Assembly (NCBI GenBank): GCA_041399205.1
Contig: JAWKTK010000007.1
Span: 124,001 to 188,000 of the forward strand
Direction: 5' to 3'
DNA from: JAGQOZ01 sp041399205
GTDB taxonomy: Bacteria; Planctomycetota; Planctomycetia; Pirellulales; Pirellulaceae
Length of the DNA stretch: 64,000 bases
This document shows, piece after piece, positions 1-10,399 of the stretch. A model generated the notes under the pieces. That model had not been told where the DNA came from. It saw only the letters and a list, made by a program, of their open reading frames with translations, and searched no databases. The translations under genes were made by a program, and so were the position numbers. The number at the start of each line of letters is the position of its first letter. Positions within the stretch are counted from its first letter, which is position 1.

Positions 1-3000
1 CTGAGCAAACAGCGACACGCGAAATTCTTCCAGCGTCCAGCGGAATTCGCTCAATTTGGGACTGATTCGCTGCAGCTCTGCGTCGCGTGTGTGGCGTTGA
101 TCCCAACGTTCGAAGAAACCTTGCACGTCACCGATCAAGCGTTCATCCTTCGCATGGCCGCCGCTGGTCAACTTATCAATACGGTAGACGATCCCCTGAA
201 AATATCTCGGCAATTCTGCCAGCCATTCCCACGGTGTCGTGACCAAAAAACGTGGCCTGACCAATTCAGCCAACTGCCGCTCGACGTCAGCAGTACTGGC
301 GGCAAAACGGCCGCTCTGAATTTGCTCTACGGCCAAACGAGCTTCATGGTAGGCGCTGAACAACTTCGGCAGCACCGCCGAAACGTCTTGCGTTGCCATG
401 GCAATGCGTTCGACGGCATTCCGCTGAAAACGCTCCCAGTCGGCGTGCGTCAATGGCAATGGCTGGCTGTCTAAGAACGCTCGACGAGCAATCAGTTCGC
501 GGATTTCATCCTTCAAAACGTCCGCCGGCATTAAACTGCTGGCGAACAAACTAAATCGTTCCCATTCCGGCAGCCAACGCAGTTGTGTCTTCAATGATTT
601 GCGATGGGCGTGCGAAAATAGCTTCGTCAACGCTAGGCGCGTCTCGTGTTCGCGACGCACCGCCGAATCAAACACCACTTGTCGGCACGCTTCATTGCCA
701 TCTTGCAATCCCGGATAAACGGTGATGGGAATGCCGTGCCGCAGAAGCTGTTCGCTTTCCGGGATGTCGCCGAAATCCCAGGTAACAATATCAACGCGAT
801 CCCAATGGTCCAGTGAAACGGCCACATTGGATTTAATGTCCGCTTGTTTCAATTCTTGCCGAAGGTTGGGCAGCTCTCGACCGGCGGCGTGCTTCTGCCC
901 ATCATGGCCCAAAACTTCGATATGGATTCTTAGATGCCGAGGAATCTTGTCGGACTGAAAATCGCTTGGCCGAATCGGCTCTTCCGCAATTTTCCCCAAT
1001 CGTTGACAAACTTCTTGCATGAAGTCACCTTGGCCGTAGACCAGCGAATCGGCAACTTTCTTGGCCGTATCCGGTGCAGGGACCAGATTTCTACGAATCG
1101 GCTTGGGCAAGGAGCGAATCAGCGCCAATACCTTTTCTTCCACCAGTCCGGGAACGAGCCATTCCAGGTCGGCTTCGGATACTTGGTTCACCACTTCCAC
1201 CGGCACGCTCACCGTTACTCCATCTTCGTCCGCGCCAGGCTGAAAGTTGTATTTCACAGGCAGTTCCATCTGGCCAATTCGCAGCAATTCGGGAAACTGC
1301 TGATGGTCTAAGTCGGTTGCATGAGAATGCACCAAGTCATCCACCGTGAAGGGGAACTGCTGTCGGTTCGCTGCCGATTTTTTTAGCCAACGATTCAGAT
1401 CAGCCAAATCACAAACGGTTTCCGGCAACTTGCGATCATACGCCGCAAACAGAGTGTATTCGTCCAGCAAGTATTCTCGTTTGCGAGTCTTGGCCGCTAA
1501 CTCGGCAATTTCCGCAATGACCTGCTGGTTCTGCTGATGCCATTTGGCATTGGTATGAATCTGGTTTTCCACAAGGCCGTGTTGAATAAAAAGTCGCCGA
1601 GATTCTTCTGGATCAATCTGGCGATAGCGAATTCGCCGCTTGGGCACCACCGGCAGTCCAAACAGGCTGAGCTTTTCATAAGCCATCGCGCTGGCCGCTT
1701 TACTGCTCCAATGAGGATCGCTGCAGGAACGCTTGATCAAATGTGCGGCGATGGGCTCGAGCCATTCCGGCTGGATTACCGCCACGTTGCGGCCATATCG
1801 CCGAGTGGTCTCTAACAGTTCTGCCGCGAAAATCCATTTGGGCTTCTTCGAAAAGACACCCGATCCAGGCCAAAGATGAAACTTAACGCCACCGGCACCG
1901 GTGTATTCGAAGTCACTGGTTCGCAACGCCACGCCGGAAAGCAAACCACTTAACAAGGACTGATGAATCAAGTTGTAATCATCTTTGCGAGCTGATTGCT
2001 TGAGACCGTTGGCTTTTGCCAGTTCTTTTAACTGCCGATGGATTTCCGTCCATTCGTACATACGATTGACCGAAAGGAAATTCTGCTGACACGCCTTCTT
2101 CACCTGGCTTTTTGAGAGAGATTCTTTCCAATGGTGATACATGTCCCACAGCTTGAGATAGCTGATGAAGTCCGATCGTTCGTCTTGAAACTTTTGCTGA
2201 GCTTGGTCGGCAGCTTGTTGTTTTTCCAGCGGACGTTCGCGAGGATCTTGAATCTCCAGCGCCGCAGCGATGATCAAGACTTCTGCCAAACAGCCGTTGC
2301 TATCCGCTGCCAAAACCATCCGTCCCACTCGCGGGTCCACTGGCAAACGAGCCAATCGGCGGCCAATATCGGTCAATTCACGCTTGGCATCCAACGCACC
2401 GATTTCGAACAGCGTCTTGTATCCGTCGCGAATGGCATCGGGCCGAGGCGGATCTAGAAAGGGAATCGATTCAATTTCGCCTAGTCGCAGCGCTTTGGCT
2501 TGCAAGATGACAGAGGCCAAATTCGTGCGGCGAATCTCAGGCGTGGTGTAACGGTCTCGAGCGTCATAGTCTTCGGCCGAATAAAGTCGAATGCAAACGC
2601 CGGGCCCCAGCCGACCACAGCGACCTTTGCGTTGGTCTGCAGACGCTTTAGACACCGCCTCAATTGGTAGTCTTTGGACTTTCACCTTCGGCGAATAGCG
2701 ACTGATTCTGGCCGTTCCCGAATCGACCACATAGCGAATTCCCGGCACCGTCAGCGAAGATTCTGCCACGTTGGTGGCCAACACGATTCTCCGATGTTTG
2801 CCGGTTTGAAAAATCTTGTTCTGCTCTGCGGCCGAAAGCCTGGCGTATAGTGGCAAGATCAAGGTATTGGCTTGGTTGGCGACGTGACTGCTGCGCAGGC
2901 GTTTGGTGGCTTCGCGAATATCGCGTTCGGTTGGCAAAAACACCAGCACATCTCCAGAACCGATGCGGCTCAATTCATCCACGGCCGCAACAATTCCGGT

Positions 3001-3822
3001 GTAGACATCCGTTTCGCCTCGTTCGTCTTCCTGCAACGGACGGTACTGCACATCCACCGGATAGGTGCGCCCCGACACCTGAATCACAGGCGCTGGTCCC
3101 GACTCATTCCCAAAATGTGCCGCAAAACGTTCGGCATCTAACGTGGCAGACGTAATGATCAAACGCAGATCGCGGCGTCGCTGGAGCGTTTGATGCAAGA
3201 AGGCCAGCAAGAAGTCAATATTCAGCGATCGTTCATGTGCTTCGTCCAAAATGATCGCATCGTAGTTTTCTAGAAAGCGGTCCGTTTGCGTTTCGGCCAG
3301 CAAGATCCCGTCGGTCATTACTTTGATCAAGGTCCGGTCGCTGGACTTGTCCGTAAAACGAATTTTGAAACCTACTTCTTGTCCCAGCGAACAGCCCAGT
3401 TCTTCTGCCACTCGATCTGCCACACTGCGCGCTGCAATCCGCCGAGGTTGCGTGTGGCCAATCATGGCCGACGTACCGAATCCCGCTTCCAGACAAAGCT
3501 TGGGCAGTTGCGTTGACTTTCCCGAACCGGTTTCGCCAGCCACCACCACAACTTGATTCGCCTGGATGGCGCGAATAATTTCTTCTCGATGTTCAGAAAC
3601 GGGCAGTTCGGCCGGATAGTTGATCTTGGGCTGCGTTTCCAGACGCTGTTGACGTAATTCGACCGAACGCTGAATCGCCTCTTCCAGCTTTTGCGCCAAG
3701 CCATTGGCAGGCTGCTGCGACTTATGACGTTCGCTTAGTTGGCGAACCATTTTTCGCAGCCGAAACCGGTCCTTCAACATGCAGCGATCGATTTGCGAAT
3801 GGTACGAGCTTTCAGGCGACAT
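1..3822 (-). CDS. hrpA: ATP-dependent RNA helicase HrpA (3' end cut by window)
   Basis: This is a DEAH-box RNA helicase that remodels RNA using ATP in the cytoplasm. From ATG 3822 the frame stays open to base 1, giving 1274 residues; E. coli HrpA has about 1300, and the last visible residues (EFRVSLFAQ) match a motif near the family C-terminus, so only a few tens of residues are missing. Visible motifs are Walker A GETGSGKST at about residues 96-104, DEAH at 193-196, the SAT motif, and QRKGRCGR (motif VI). The helicase-associated domains and the long C-terminal HrpA-specific region (DUF3418 type) follow. The frame is intact over 3.8 kb, unlike several neighbours. Confidence 0.96.
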   Translation of the reverse strand, partial: MSPESSYHSQIDRCMLKDRFRLRKMVRQLSERHKSQQPANGLAQKLEEAIQRSVELRQQRLETQPKINYPAELPVSEHREEIIRAIQANQVVVVAGETGSGKSTQLPKLCLEAGFGTSAMIGHTQPRRIAARSVADRVAEELGCSLGQEVGFKIRFTDKSSDRTLIKVMTDGILLAETQTDRFLENYDAIILDEAHERSLNIDFLLAFLHQTLQRRRDLRLIITSATLDAERFAAHFGNESGPAPVIQVSGRTYPVDVQYRPLQEDERGETDVYTGIVAAVDELSRIGSGDVLVFLPTERDIREATKRLRSSHVANQANTLILPLYARLSAAEQNKIFQTGKHRRIVLATNVAESSLTVPGIRYVVDSGTARISRYSPKVKVQRLPIEAVSKASADQRKGRCGRLGPGVCIRLYSAEDYDARDRYTTPEIRRTNLASVILQAKALRLGEIESIPFLDPPRPDAIRDGYKTLFEIGALDAKRELTDIGRRLARLPVDPRVGRMVLAADSNGCLAEVLIIAAALEIQDPRERPLEKQQAADQAQQKFQDERSDFISYLKLWDMYHHWKESLSKSQVKKACQQNFLSVNRMYEWTEIHRQLKELAKANGLKQSARKDDYNLIHQSLLSGLLSGVALRTSDFEYTGAGGVKFHLWPGSGVFSKKPKWIFAAELLETTRRYGRNVAVIQPEWLEPIAAHLIKRSCSDPHWSSKAASAMAYEKLSLFGLPVVPKRRIRYRQIDPEESRRLFIQHGLVENQIHTNAKWHQQNQQVIAEIAELAAKTRKREYLLDEYTLFAAYDRKLPETVCDLADLNRWLKKSAANRQQFPFTVDDLVHSHATDLDHQQFPELLRIGQMELPVKYNFQPGADEDGVTVSVPVEVVNQVSEADLEWLVPGLVEEKVLALIRSLPKPIRRNLVPAPDTAKKVADSLVYGQGDFMQEVCQRLGKIAEEPIRPSDFQSDKIPRHLRIHIEVLGHDGQKHAAGRELPNLRQELKQADIKSNVAVSLDHWDRVDIVTWDFGDIPESEQLLRHGIPITVYPGLQDGNEACRQVVFDSAVRREHETRLALTKLFSHAHRKSLKTQLRWLPEWERFSLFASSLMPADVLKDEIRELIARRAFLDSQPLPLTHADWERFQRNAVERIAMATQDVSAVLPKLFSAYHEARLAVEQIQSGRFAASTADVERQLAELVRPRFLVTTPWEWLAELPRYFQGIVYRIDKLTSGGHAKDERLIGDVQGFFERWDQRHTRDAELQRISPKLSEFRWTLEEFRVSLFAQ

Positions 3823-3825
3823 CAG

Positions 3826-4126
3826 TTAGGCAGCTCGCGTAAGATAAGAGCAAGGATTCGCAAACTTCGGCGGCAGACAAAATGGCTCAAGATGCAATTT
3901 GATCTTGGGCGGCAGGTTCGGTGGCCACATGCGTCCGAGTTTCCCGATCGACCGGTCGCACGCCATCTTCCAACGGCGCATCCAACGCCGTTGCGGCAGT
4001 GGCAATTTGTTTTGACAGCCGCAGATGCGTCGTCCGATCACCTGACGTTCGTTCGCGATGATGGCACACGGGACACTCCCAGATGCGATGCCCGTCGTAT
4101 TTCAGTCTTTCGTAAGGGCCCTTCAT
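3826..4126 (-). pseudogene. small zinc-ribbon protein, frameshifted
   Basis: A short protein starts at ATG 4126 with MKGPYERLKYDG and contains ECPVCHHRER, the first half of a Cys4 zinc ribbon. The second half (CGCQ) is in another minus frame, about 4022-4041, so a 1-base shift near 4045 separates the two metal-binding pairs. A second shift near 3965 would return to the first frame (ending at 3887); otherwise the protein ends at 3826, just before hrpA. Small zinc-ribbon proteins of this kind are common and uncharacterised in Planctomycetes. It lies between yraN and hrpA on the same strand. Existence is likely; the true C-terminus is uncertain. Confidence 0.5.
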
Positions 4127-4223
4127 TTTCCAACTTTGCTCCGCGAACGATAAGGAAATCCCAGCCAATGGCGGTCAGTATAATTCCCGGTGCAGATTTC
4201 CGAAACCCTTATCGAGCGGTACG

Positions 4224-4669
4224 TCAAACAAACATCTGAAACGGAACCGAAGGTTCAAACGCGTTTTTCAAAGTGCTCAATCATCGGCTTTTTGGCACCA
4301 ACCGGCCAAGTCACCGCGACGATGTCAAAGCGAGCAGCATTTTCCAACAGTTATTACGGCTGCCAGATGACGTGCCCAAACAGTCAATTTATCCTGCTTC
4401 CGCTGGTCGACCGCTTCCGCCGGATGACCAACGTCGCCGTCCGATTCACGCGTTTTCACCTCCACAAAGACAACGGTTCGGCCATCTACGGCAACCAAGT
4501 CAATTTCGCCCATGGAAGTACGCACATTGGTGCCGATCAAGATATAGCCCTTTTTGCGCAGAAACTTGGTCGCCGCTGCTTCTCCTTTTGCGCCCAAAGT
4601 CAAAGGCTTGCGAACCCAATTTTCTCGAAGCAGACGGCTGGCCATGCTGATGGTGGCGGCAATTCTCAT
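4224..4669 (-). pseudogene. yraN: YraN family (UPF0102) nuclease-like protein, frameshifted
   Basis: YraN proteins are small restriction-endonuclease-fold proteins of poorly defined role, often near ribosome and cell-division genes. ATG 4669 has AGGAG eight bases upstream. The N-terminal half shows GEAAATKFLRKKGY, MGEIDLVAVD and FVEVKTRES, the PD-(D/E)xK core. A shift near 4350-4370 moves the C-terminal part (RFDIVAVTW) to another frame. A second shift lies in the T5 run at 4264-4268: with four T the frame continues to a stop at 4224. The family is normally 115-130 residues, which fits the repaired length. Both breaks look like sequence errors, not gene decay. Confidence 0.85.
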
Positions 4670-4687
4670 TTCGCTTGCTCCTGAACG

Positions 4688-4715
4688 AAAAAAGGCCGCT
4701 TCGATAAAAGCGACC
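4688..4715 (-). terminator. intrinsic terminator after the DUF1559 gene
   Basis: On the minus strand an 8-bp stem (GGTCGCTT with AAGCGGCC, one G-T pair) closes a 6-base loop and is followed by six T. It lies about 30 bases past the stop of the gene ending at 4747 and just before yraN starts. Confidence 0.75.
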
Positions 4716-4746
4716 TCGAATCAACTGTGTGATTGGTTTCGGCCGA

Positions 4747-5775
4747 CTAAGGATCTGCCACTCCTGCAGGAATAGTTTCACCGCCGTTCATGGTCAACAG
4801 TGCTTTGAATACGATAGGTTCGATATCCACGTTCAATGGGCGAGCACTTCCATCCATGTAAGCGAAATAAATAATGCTGCCGGACCCAACACCAAATTTA
4901 TAGGCCGCTGTTTCGTTCGCGTCATTCTTAGACAGGGGCAGCACGGCTTGGGGACTGCTTTCGCTTACAAAGTTGGCATAACGCGTGTGTGACGTAATGT
5001 TTTGGCCGACAAATGCCGCGCCATCAAACTTCAGCTTGGTCGTTGACTGAGCACTGGGGGAAAGAACCGTATCCGGAGTCCAACGATCTCCCACCGCAAT
5101 TGTCGTGCTCTGTCCGTCTCGCAAATCGTTGGTGGTGTAGCGACGTTCCCGAAAGCCCGCGCCATTACTCCAAGTAAATGGCCCGGCTAACTTTCCGTTG
5201 ACTTCGAACACAGGCCCACTTTTCGCGTCAACATTTAGGTTCAACGGATCTGTTCTCGGATTGCTGGAATAAACCACTCCGCCATTAGCTGCATAGTCAA
5301 TGCATGTTCCGCTGCCGCCACTGGTAAACGGGCCTTGCACGTAACCGGCAACTCGAGAAAACAATGGGTTACTAAAGACTTCCACTGGCGTCGAAAACGC
5401 TCCGTTTGTCTGCCGGTGGGCAGGCAACATCACGTTCAGCTGATCGTAAAGATTCTGACTATCCAGGTAAGGCAATAATTCAAACGCCCAGGAACTGGTG
5501 AAATCCAGCGTCTTTTGGGCTGGATTGTAAAACCGCACGCCGGGCGGCAAATTCTGCTTATTGGCGGTGTAGTTTTGAATCGCTTGGGAAATTTGACGCA
5601 GATTGTTTTGGTTCTGGGCCATGCGCATACGATTTCGAGCCATCCCGACAGCGGGGACGGTGATGGCGACCAACACGGCAATGATCGCAATGACCACTAG
5701 CAATTCAACAATGGTGAACCCCGTCCTTTGACGGTCAGAATAATGCCTTGCGAATTGCGACGTTCGCATCTTCAT
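4747..5775 (-). CDS. DUF1559 prepilin-like protein
   Basis: This 342-residue protein begins with a type IV prepilin signal: RTGFTIVELLVVIAIIAVL, with cleavage expected between G19 and F20 and Glu at mature position 5, followed by a single membrane helix. The rest is the DUF1559 domain expanded in Planctomycetes, with the short C-terminal signature AYMDGSARPLN and the usual ending IPAGVAD. It is probably exported and assembled by a pseudopilus-type system; no pilus machinery gene is in the window. GAGGA upstream of ATG 5775 is a good ribosome site, and a terminator follows at 4688-4715. Exact function is unknown for the family. Confidence 0.93.
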   Translation of the reverse strand: MKMRTSQFARHYSDRQRTGFTIVELLVVIAIIAVLVAITVPAVGMARNRMRMAQNQNNLRQISQAIQNYTANKQNLPPGVRFYNPAQKTLDFTSSWAFELLPYLDSQNLYDQLNVMLPAHRQTNGAFSTPVEVFSNPLFSRVAGYVQGPFTSGGSGTCIDYAANGGVVYSSNPRTDPLNLNVDAKSGPVFEVNGKLAGPFTWSNGAGFRERRYTTNDLRDGQSTTIAVGDRWTPDTVLSPSAQSTTKLKFDGAAFVGQNITSHTRYANFVSESSPQAVLPLSKNDANETAAYKFGVGSGSIIYFAYMDGSARPLNVDIEPIVFKALLTMNGGETIPAGVADP

Positions 5776-6025
5776 AAACGAATTCTCCTCAATGCCACTT
5801 CGAATTTCTGCCCGCTCATTCGCCCGCAGCCCGAACGGAAAGAAATCTTAAATTCGACCATTTCCGTTAGACCGTATATCGATTCCATGATGACAGAATG
5901 GCCGCAAGACGTCTACCAGAATGTGCCAACTTGCCTTGACAAAGGGCAAAAAACGCCGATTCTGCTCGCTCGATTAATCGGTCTAACCGTGAAGTTCTTG
6001 GACAAAGGCAACTTGGCTGGATCAG

Positions 6026-7154
6026 CTAGTTCACCTTTTGTTCCAGCAGCCAGTCTTCCAGAATAACGTGTTCCACATGGGGTGCGCGCAGCAGCATCGC
6101 CTTTTTCGGCAAGACAGCTTGCAACCAGCGACGTTGTGCTGCCGCCGATAACGCGCGAACTCGGCGACTCCCTTTCGACTGAGCCATTACGTTTTGCGCC
6201 AATCGTTCGAATGTAGCGGGAACGATATTTGGTTCCGGTCCGACGTGTACCACCTTCGAAACTCCCATTGATAACAGTTCGCACACGACATCCCATAGAC
6301 GCTGAGGATGATCGATCCATTGCGCGATGATTTCCGCGAATTCAAATCGGGTAGCACGTCGTGCCGGTCACGGCGATAGAATCCGTGGCTTGGGTTCCGT
6401 AATACCGCCGGGCAACGTCAACAGCATTTGGGCCGCTCGATTGAATATTTTTGGCCCACCAGCGGCGTATGTAGCGGTGGCCAGCGATTATCAGACTTCT
6501 TTCGCAAATGCAAGCCCACTTCAAGCGATCTGTTGCACACGTGCGCGAGAACGCGTCCATGGTGGAACCGGGCCTAGAACTAAGACCGAGTTCCGGGCCG
6601 ATGAGTCGAAATGCCGATGACGCCATCTCCTTGTTGGTTGATATCGACAAACGCTCGTCCGATTTCATGCATCGGCAACGAATCGGCTCGAAGAAAACAG
6701 CGCCCAGTTCCACGTCATGCGCCCAACTTCCCTGCCGTCGACGCCATGGCTAACGGAATTTGCAGAGCGTCTTTCATGGTATAAACGCCAGCCGCAACCA
6801 GCGCGCTGATTTCGCCTAAGCTAAATCCGCAGGCTACTCGTGCATCCTGAAATTTAATGCCAAAGAATTCGTCCAGCAGACGCAGCTGAGCTTGCTCCAT
6901 GGACACAATCAGCGTGATGGCTTCGGCATATTCGTCAGGAAGTCGGTTCACCGAGCCTCTTTGACTCGCGTTACCAAGTCGACAGGCTGCTGGATCACTT
7001 CGGAACAAATCTCCGACGCTTCGCGCAAATACGATTCTACGATGGGACCAAACTTGGGATGCGCCAACAGCTGAGGGCTCTTGCCCATGTTTGTCACGTT
7101 GTAGCCTCGCAACGCAAACGCAGCATTGGAAAAGCGATCCTTCAAGTTGCTCAT
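6026..7154 (-). pseudogene. FabD-like ACP S-malonyltransferase family protein, frameshifted
   Basis: The pieces, in order on the minus strand, match a planctomycete acyltransferase of the FabD fold: MSNLKDRFSNAAFALRGYN from ATG 7154; ACGFSLGEISALVAAG near 6830, with the catalytic Ser in GFSLG where most FabD have GHSLG; DGVIGISTHRPG near 6620; LRKKSDNRWPPLHTPLV near 6490; and an intact C-terminal block from about 6290 (VVHVGPEPNIVPATF, HVILEDWLLEQKVN) to the stop at 6026. These lie in different frames, with shifts near 6960, 6715, 6585 and at least two between 6320 and 6470. Repaired length is about 375 residues. It may act in fatty-acid or polyketide-like synthesis; the family is not a standard FabD. 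Confidence 0.75.
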
Positions 7155-7388
7155 AGGGAATCTCTCGCCGATATCCAGATTACCAGTTCACCATGTTTGA
7201 CGCCGGAAATTGTACGCCGCCATACGGACGCCAAGACCAAAAAAACAGGCATAATGGCCGCCTGTCGACGGAACGTGGGGAACCGTCTATGCTATTTTCG
7301 GTATCGCGTCGACGTAAAACGAACAAAAACCGTACAACCTAAACGACAGGCAAATCCAGCCTAGTTTTCGAAGAAGACGGACAACAAA

Positions 7389-8230
7389 GTGGCTCAAACT
7401 CAACACCCCAAACCTGCTGAACGCGCCAAGCTGTCGCCCAAACCGCTACGAGGCAAGATTGCCGTGGTCACCGGCTCCAGTAGCGGCATTGGCGCCGCGA
7501 CCGCGTTGTCTCTGGCTACGGCCGGGGCGAGAGCGTTCTATTGCATGCTGGCAAGAACCGATCAGGTGCGGAAGAAGTGGGCAAACAAATACGAGCGATC
7601 GATGGTGACTATCACTTGTACCTTGCCGATTTTCAGCAAGACGACGCGTTGGACCAATTCGTGGAACTCGCTTGGCAGTGGAGAAACGGTGTGGATATCT
7701 GGGTCAACAACGCCGGGGTTGATGTTCGGCCGGTGCCGCTGCCGATCTTTCGTTCGAACAAAAGCTGGATCTGCTGGCCTGGGCGATGGACGTGAGCCTG
7801 CATGCGGATTGCTCGCAATGTAGGCCAACGCATGCAGCAGTCCGTTTCCGGCGGATCGATTGTCAACGTTGGCTGGGATCAAGCGTGGGAAGGAATGGCG
7901 GGCGACAGTGGCGAAAATGTTTGCCGCCATCAAGTCCGCCGTGATGGGTTTTACGTTGAGCCTCGCAAAGTCGTTAACGCGCCCAAGGTGCGAGTTAACT
8001 GCGTGGCACCGGGATGGATTCGCACATCGTGGGCAGAATCCGCGTCTGATTATTGGCAGGAACGAGCACGACAGGAATCGTTGCTGCAACGTTGGGGTAC
8101 GCCTGAGGATGTTGCCGGTGCGATTCGCTTCTTGGCTTCGCCCGAAGCCGCCTTTGTCACAGGGCAAATCCTGCAGGTCAACGGCGGATTTGCCGGTAGC
8201 GGAAATTCGTCCGGAAAGAATGCGACCTAA
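7389..8230 (+). pseudogene. short-chain dehydrogenase/reductase, frameshifted
   Basis: An SDR-family NAD(P)-dependent oxidoreductase of the FabG-like type. The cofactor motif VVTGSSSGIGAATA is near residue 26 of the first frame (GTG 7389). NNAGVDV sits in a second frame near 7710, IVNVGWDQAWEG in a third near 7860, FAAIKSAVMGFTLSLAKSL (the helix where the YxxxK residues normally lie) near 7920, and VNCVAPGWIRT plus VTGQILQVNGGFAG to the stop at 8230. At least five shifts are needed (about 7530, 7735, 7800, 7910, 7980). All core blocks are present, so this looks like poor sequence, not a decayed gene. It is followed after 6 bases by the DHPS-like gene, so the two probably form an operon; its substrate is unknown. 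Confidence 0.75.
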
Positions 8231-8236
8231 TTGGTT

Positions 8237-9620
8237 ATGCACACGAATGCCGCGAAACGCCATCTGCACTTTGTCACGGGCAAACTGGCCGAATCCAGCG
8301 TTCGCCGAGTTGTCGCGGACGTTGCCAACCAAGTCGGCTTTGATTATTCGATTGACGTATTGCCCATCACGGTCGCTGCGCAGTGGCGTGCCGAGTGGAT
8401 TGCCAAGCACATTTGCGTTCCCAATACCGCAACCAATCATCTTGCCAGGTTACTGTGATGGCGATTTACAACCGCTGCAACAAATCACATCGCTGCCGAT
8501 TCAAATTGGCCCGAAAGATTGCTTCGCGTTGCCAGAATTTTTCGGACAACAACGCGACCTGTCCGACTACGGTTCGTATTCCATTCAGATCATTGCCGAA
8601 ATCAATCACGCGCCGCGATTGAGCATCGCACAGATTTGTCGAGCCGCCTCCGCGTTGGCTCGGGACGGTGCGGATGTGATTGATATTGGCTGTCAGCCCG
8701 GCGAACGCTGGCAACAGGTCGGTGACGCCGTGAAGGCGGTCAAGGATCTGGGACTGCGAGTTTCCATTGACAGTTTTGATGTCCGGGAAATTGCAGATGC
8801 GGTCGGCGCCGGAGCGGAGCTAGTTCTATCAGTGAATCACACCAATCGACACGCTGCGCCGGAATGGGGCGCGGAAGTGGTGGTGATTCCCGACGATATT
8901 CATTCGCTGAGCGGACTGGAGGATTCGATGGATTTCTTGCAGCAGCACCACGTACCGTTTCGCATCGATCCGATCTTAGAACCGATTGGCTGTGGCTTGG
9001 CGGCCAGCTTGGTTCGCTACGCGGATGTCCGACGTCGTTTTCCGGATGCGGAAATGATGATGGGAATCGGCAATCTGACGGAATTGACCGATTGTGATTC
9101 AGCCGGTATCAACACGTTGTTGCTGGGAATTTGCCAGGAACTTTCTATTCACAGCGTGCTGACCACTCAGGTCATCCATTGGGCGAAAAGCAGTGTACGT
9201 GAATGCGACTACGCCAGACGACTGGTCCACTACGCGGTGCAACACGGCACCGTTCCCAAACGACTTTCGTCCGAATTGATTATGCTGCGAGACGCCGTGT
9301 TGCATAGCAAGACTTCACACGAACTGAGCGAATTAGCTGGTCAGTTGAAGGACCACAACTACCGTCTTTTCGCAGAAGACGCAGCGCTGCACGTGCTCGC
9401 CGCGCAAACACACTTGACCGACACCGATCCATTCGTGCTGTTCGATAAGTTGATGCAATCCAATCCCAAGAACGTCGATGCATCGCACGCATTTTATCTG
9501 GGCTATGAATTGGCCAAGGCCAAAATCGCGTTGACGCTTGGCAAGCAATACCGGCAAGACGAAGCACTCGACTGGGGCTTTCTAACTGAACCGGAAGTCC
9601 GCCATCGACGCCGTTCTTGA
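8237..9620 (+). pseudogene. dihydropteroate-synthase-like protein (DUF6513 type), one frameshift
   Basis: The N-terminal piece from ATG 8237 reads HLHFVTGKLAESSVRRVV and DYSIDVLPITVAA; the rest, from PGYCDGDLQPL near 8450 to 9620, is in another frame, so there is one shift at about 8430-8445. The second part is a DHPS-like TIM barrel (ADVIDIGCQPGERW, VSIDSF, EMMMGIGNLTEL). In planctomycetes and methylotrophs this family accompanies H4MPT biosynthesis and is thought to act on the pterin-arylamine condensation step. That fits the pabAB and RFAP synthase genes 1-5 kb downstream. Repaired length is about 460 residues. Family call strong, exact reaction inferred. Confidence 0.85.
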
Positions 9621-9686
9621 TTTTTTCAGCCATAGCACATGCGGCGTCTGGCTTGACTTGGCCTACGTGACGAAAATTCCGAAACG

Positions 9687-10190
9687 TCAGTTCGCTACGT
9701 TGTGAGTCCGATGGCGTACAAAGGCACAGACTTCGTCAAAGACATGGTGAGACGGCAGATAGTCCGAAAAGATATTGATTCGCTTGCCATCGTCCTTTCG
9801 CAATTGCAACACAAACCGGTTCTGAATCCGAAGCGGAGTCATCTTGGTGATCGAAGTAAACGGTATGGTCTGAATACGCGAAGACCAGCGGGAAACCGGT
9901 AGGACGATGGCATCCATGGTGATCGTCAATTGGTTGGTAGTTTGAGTCCGTCGCAGCCACGAAATCAATGCCGATAGCGTCATCGCGCTGCTGACCAATG
10001 CCAGTATCGAATAGAAAACCGTCGCCCCGGTTGAACTCACGCGAATCATGCCGTTCAAATCCAACCCAACTCGGTTGGTAACCGCAAAATAGAATAGAGC
10101 CAACGCCGAGGTGCCAGAAACGAGCATCGTTTTCAGCAGACTACTGACGCTCGGCCGGTAGGCAAATTCGCGTTTGATTTCAGTCATCAT
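9687..10190 (-). CDS. two-helix membrane protein with PH-like domain, unknown
   Basis: A 167-residue protein (ATG 10190; an in-frame ATG at 10226 is also possible) with two predicted membrane segments, LLKTMLVSGTSALALFYFAV and VFYSILALVSSAMTLSALIS, followed by a cytosolic domain of short strands (LTITMDAIVLPV, IPFTSITKM, FVLQLRKDDGKRINIF) that resembles the bacterial PH/YcxB-like fold. It stands alone on the minus strand between the DHPS-like gene and pabB. No function can be assigned. Confidence 0.65.
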   Translation of the reverse strand: MMTEIKREFAYRPSVSSLLKTMLVSGTSALALFYFAVTNRVGLDLNGMIRVSSTGATVFYSILALVSSAMTLSALISWLRRTQTTNQLTITMDAIVLPVSRWSSRIQTIPFTSITKMTPLRIQNRFVLQLRKDDGKRINIFSDYLPSHHVFDEVCAFVRHRTHNVAN

Positions 10191-10399
10191 CGATGTCTCG
10201 TCAAGCTGTGTCACAAGGAAGGGCACGCCGTCCTGGCGACCTTTTCGGAACCGAACCTGCCTTACATTACGTTGTGAGATACCGAAGTCAATTTGAAGTC
10301 AATTTGACGAACACTGATTTAGTTCCCTCGACAACCATCCGTCTGTTTTTTACAACTGGTTGGCCTTTGTGATTCCAACGTTTGTTGACAAAAAGAAAC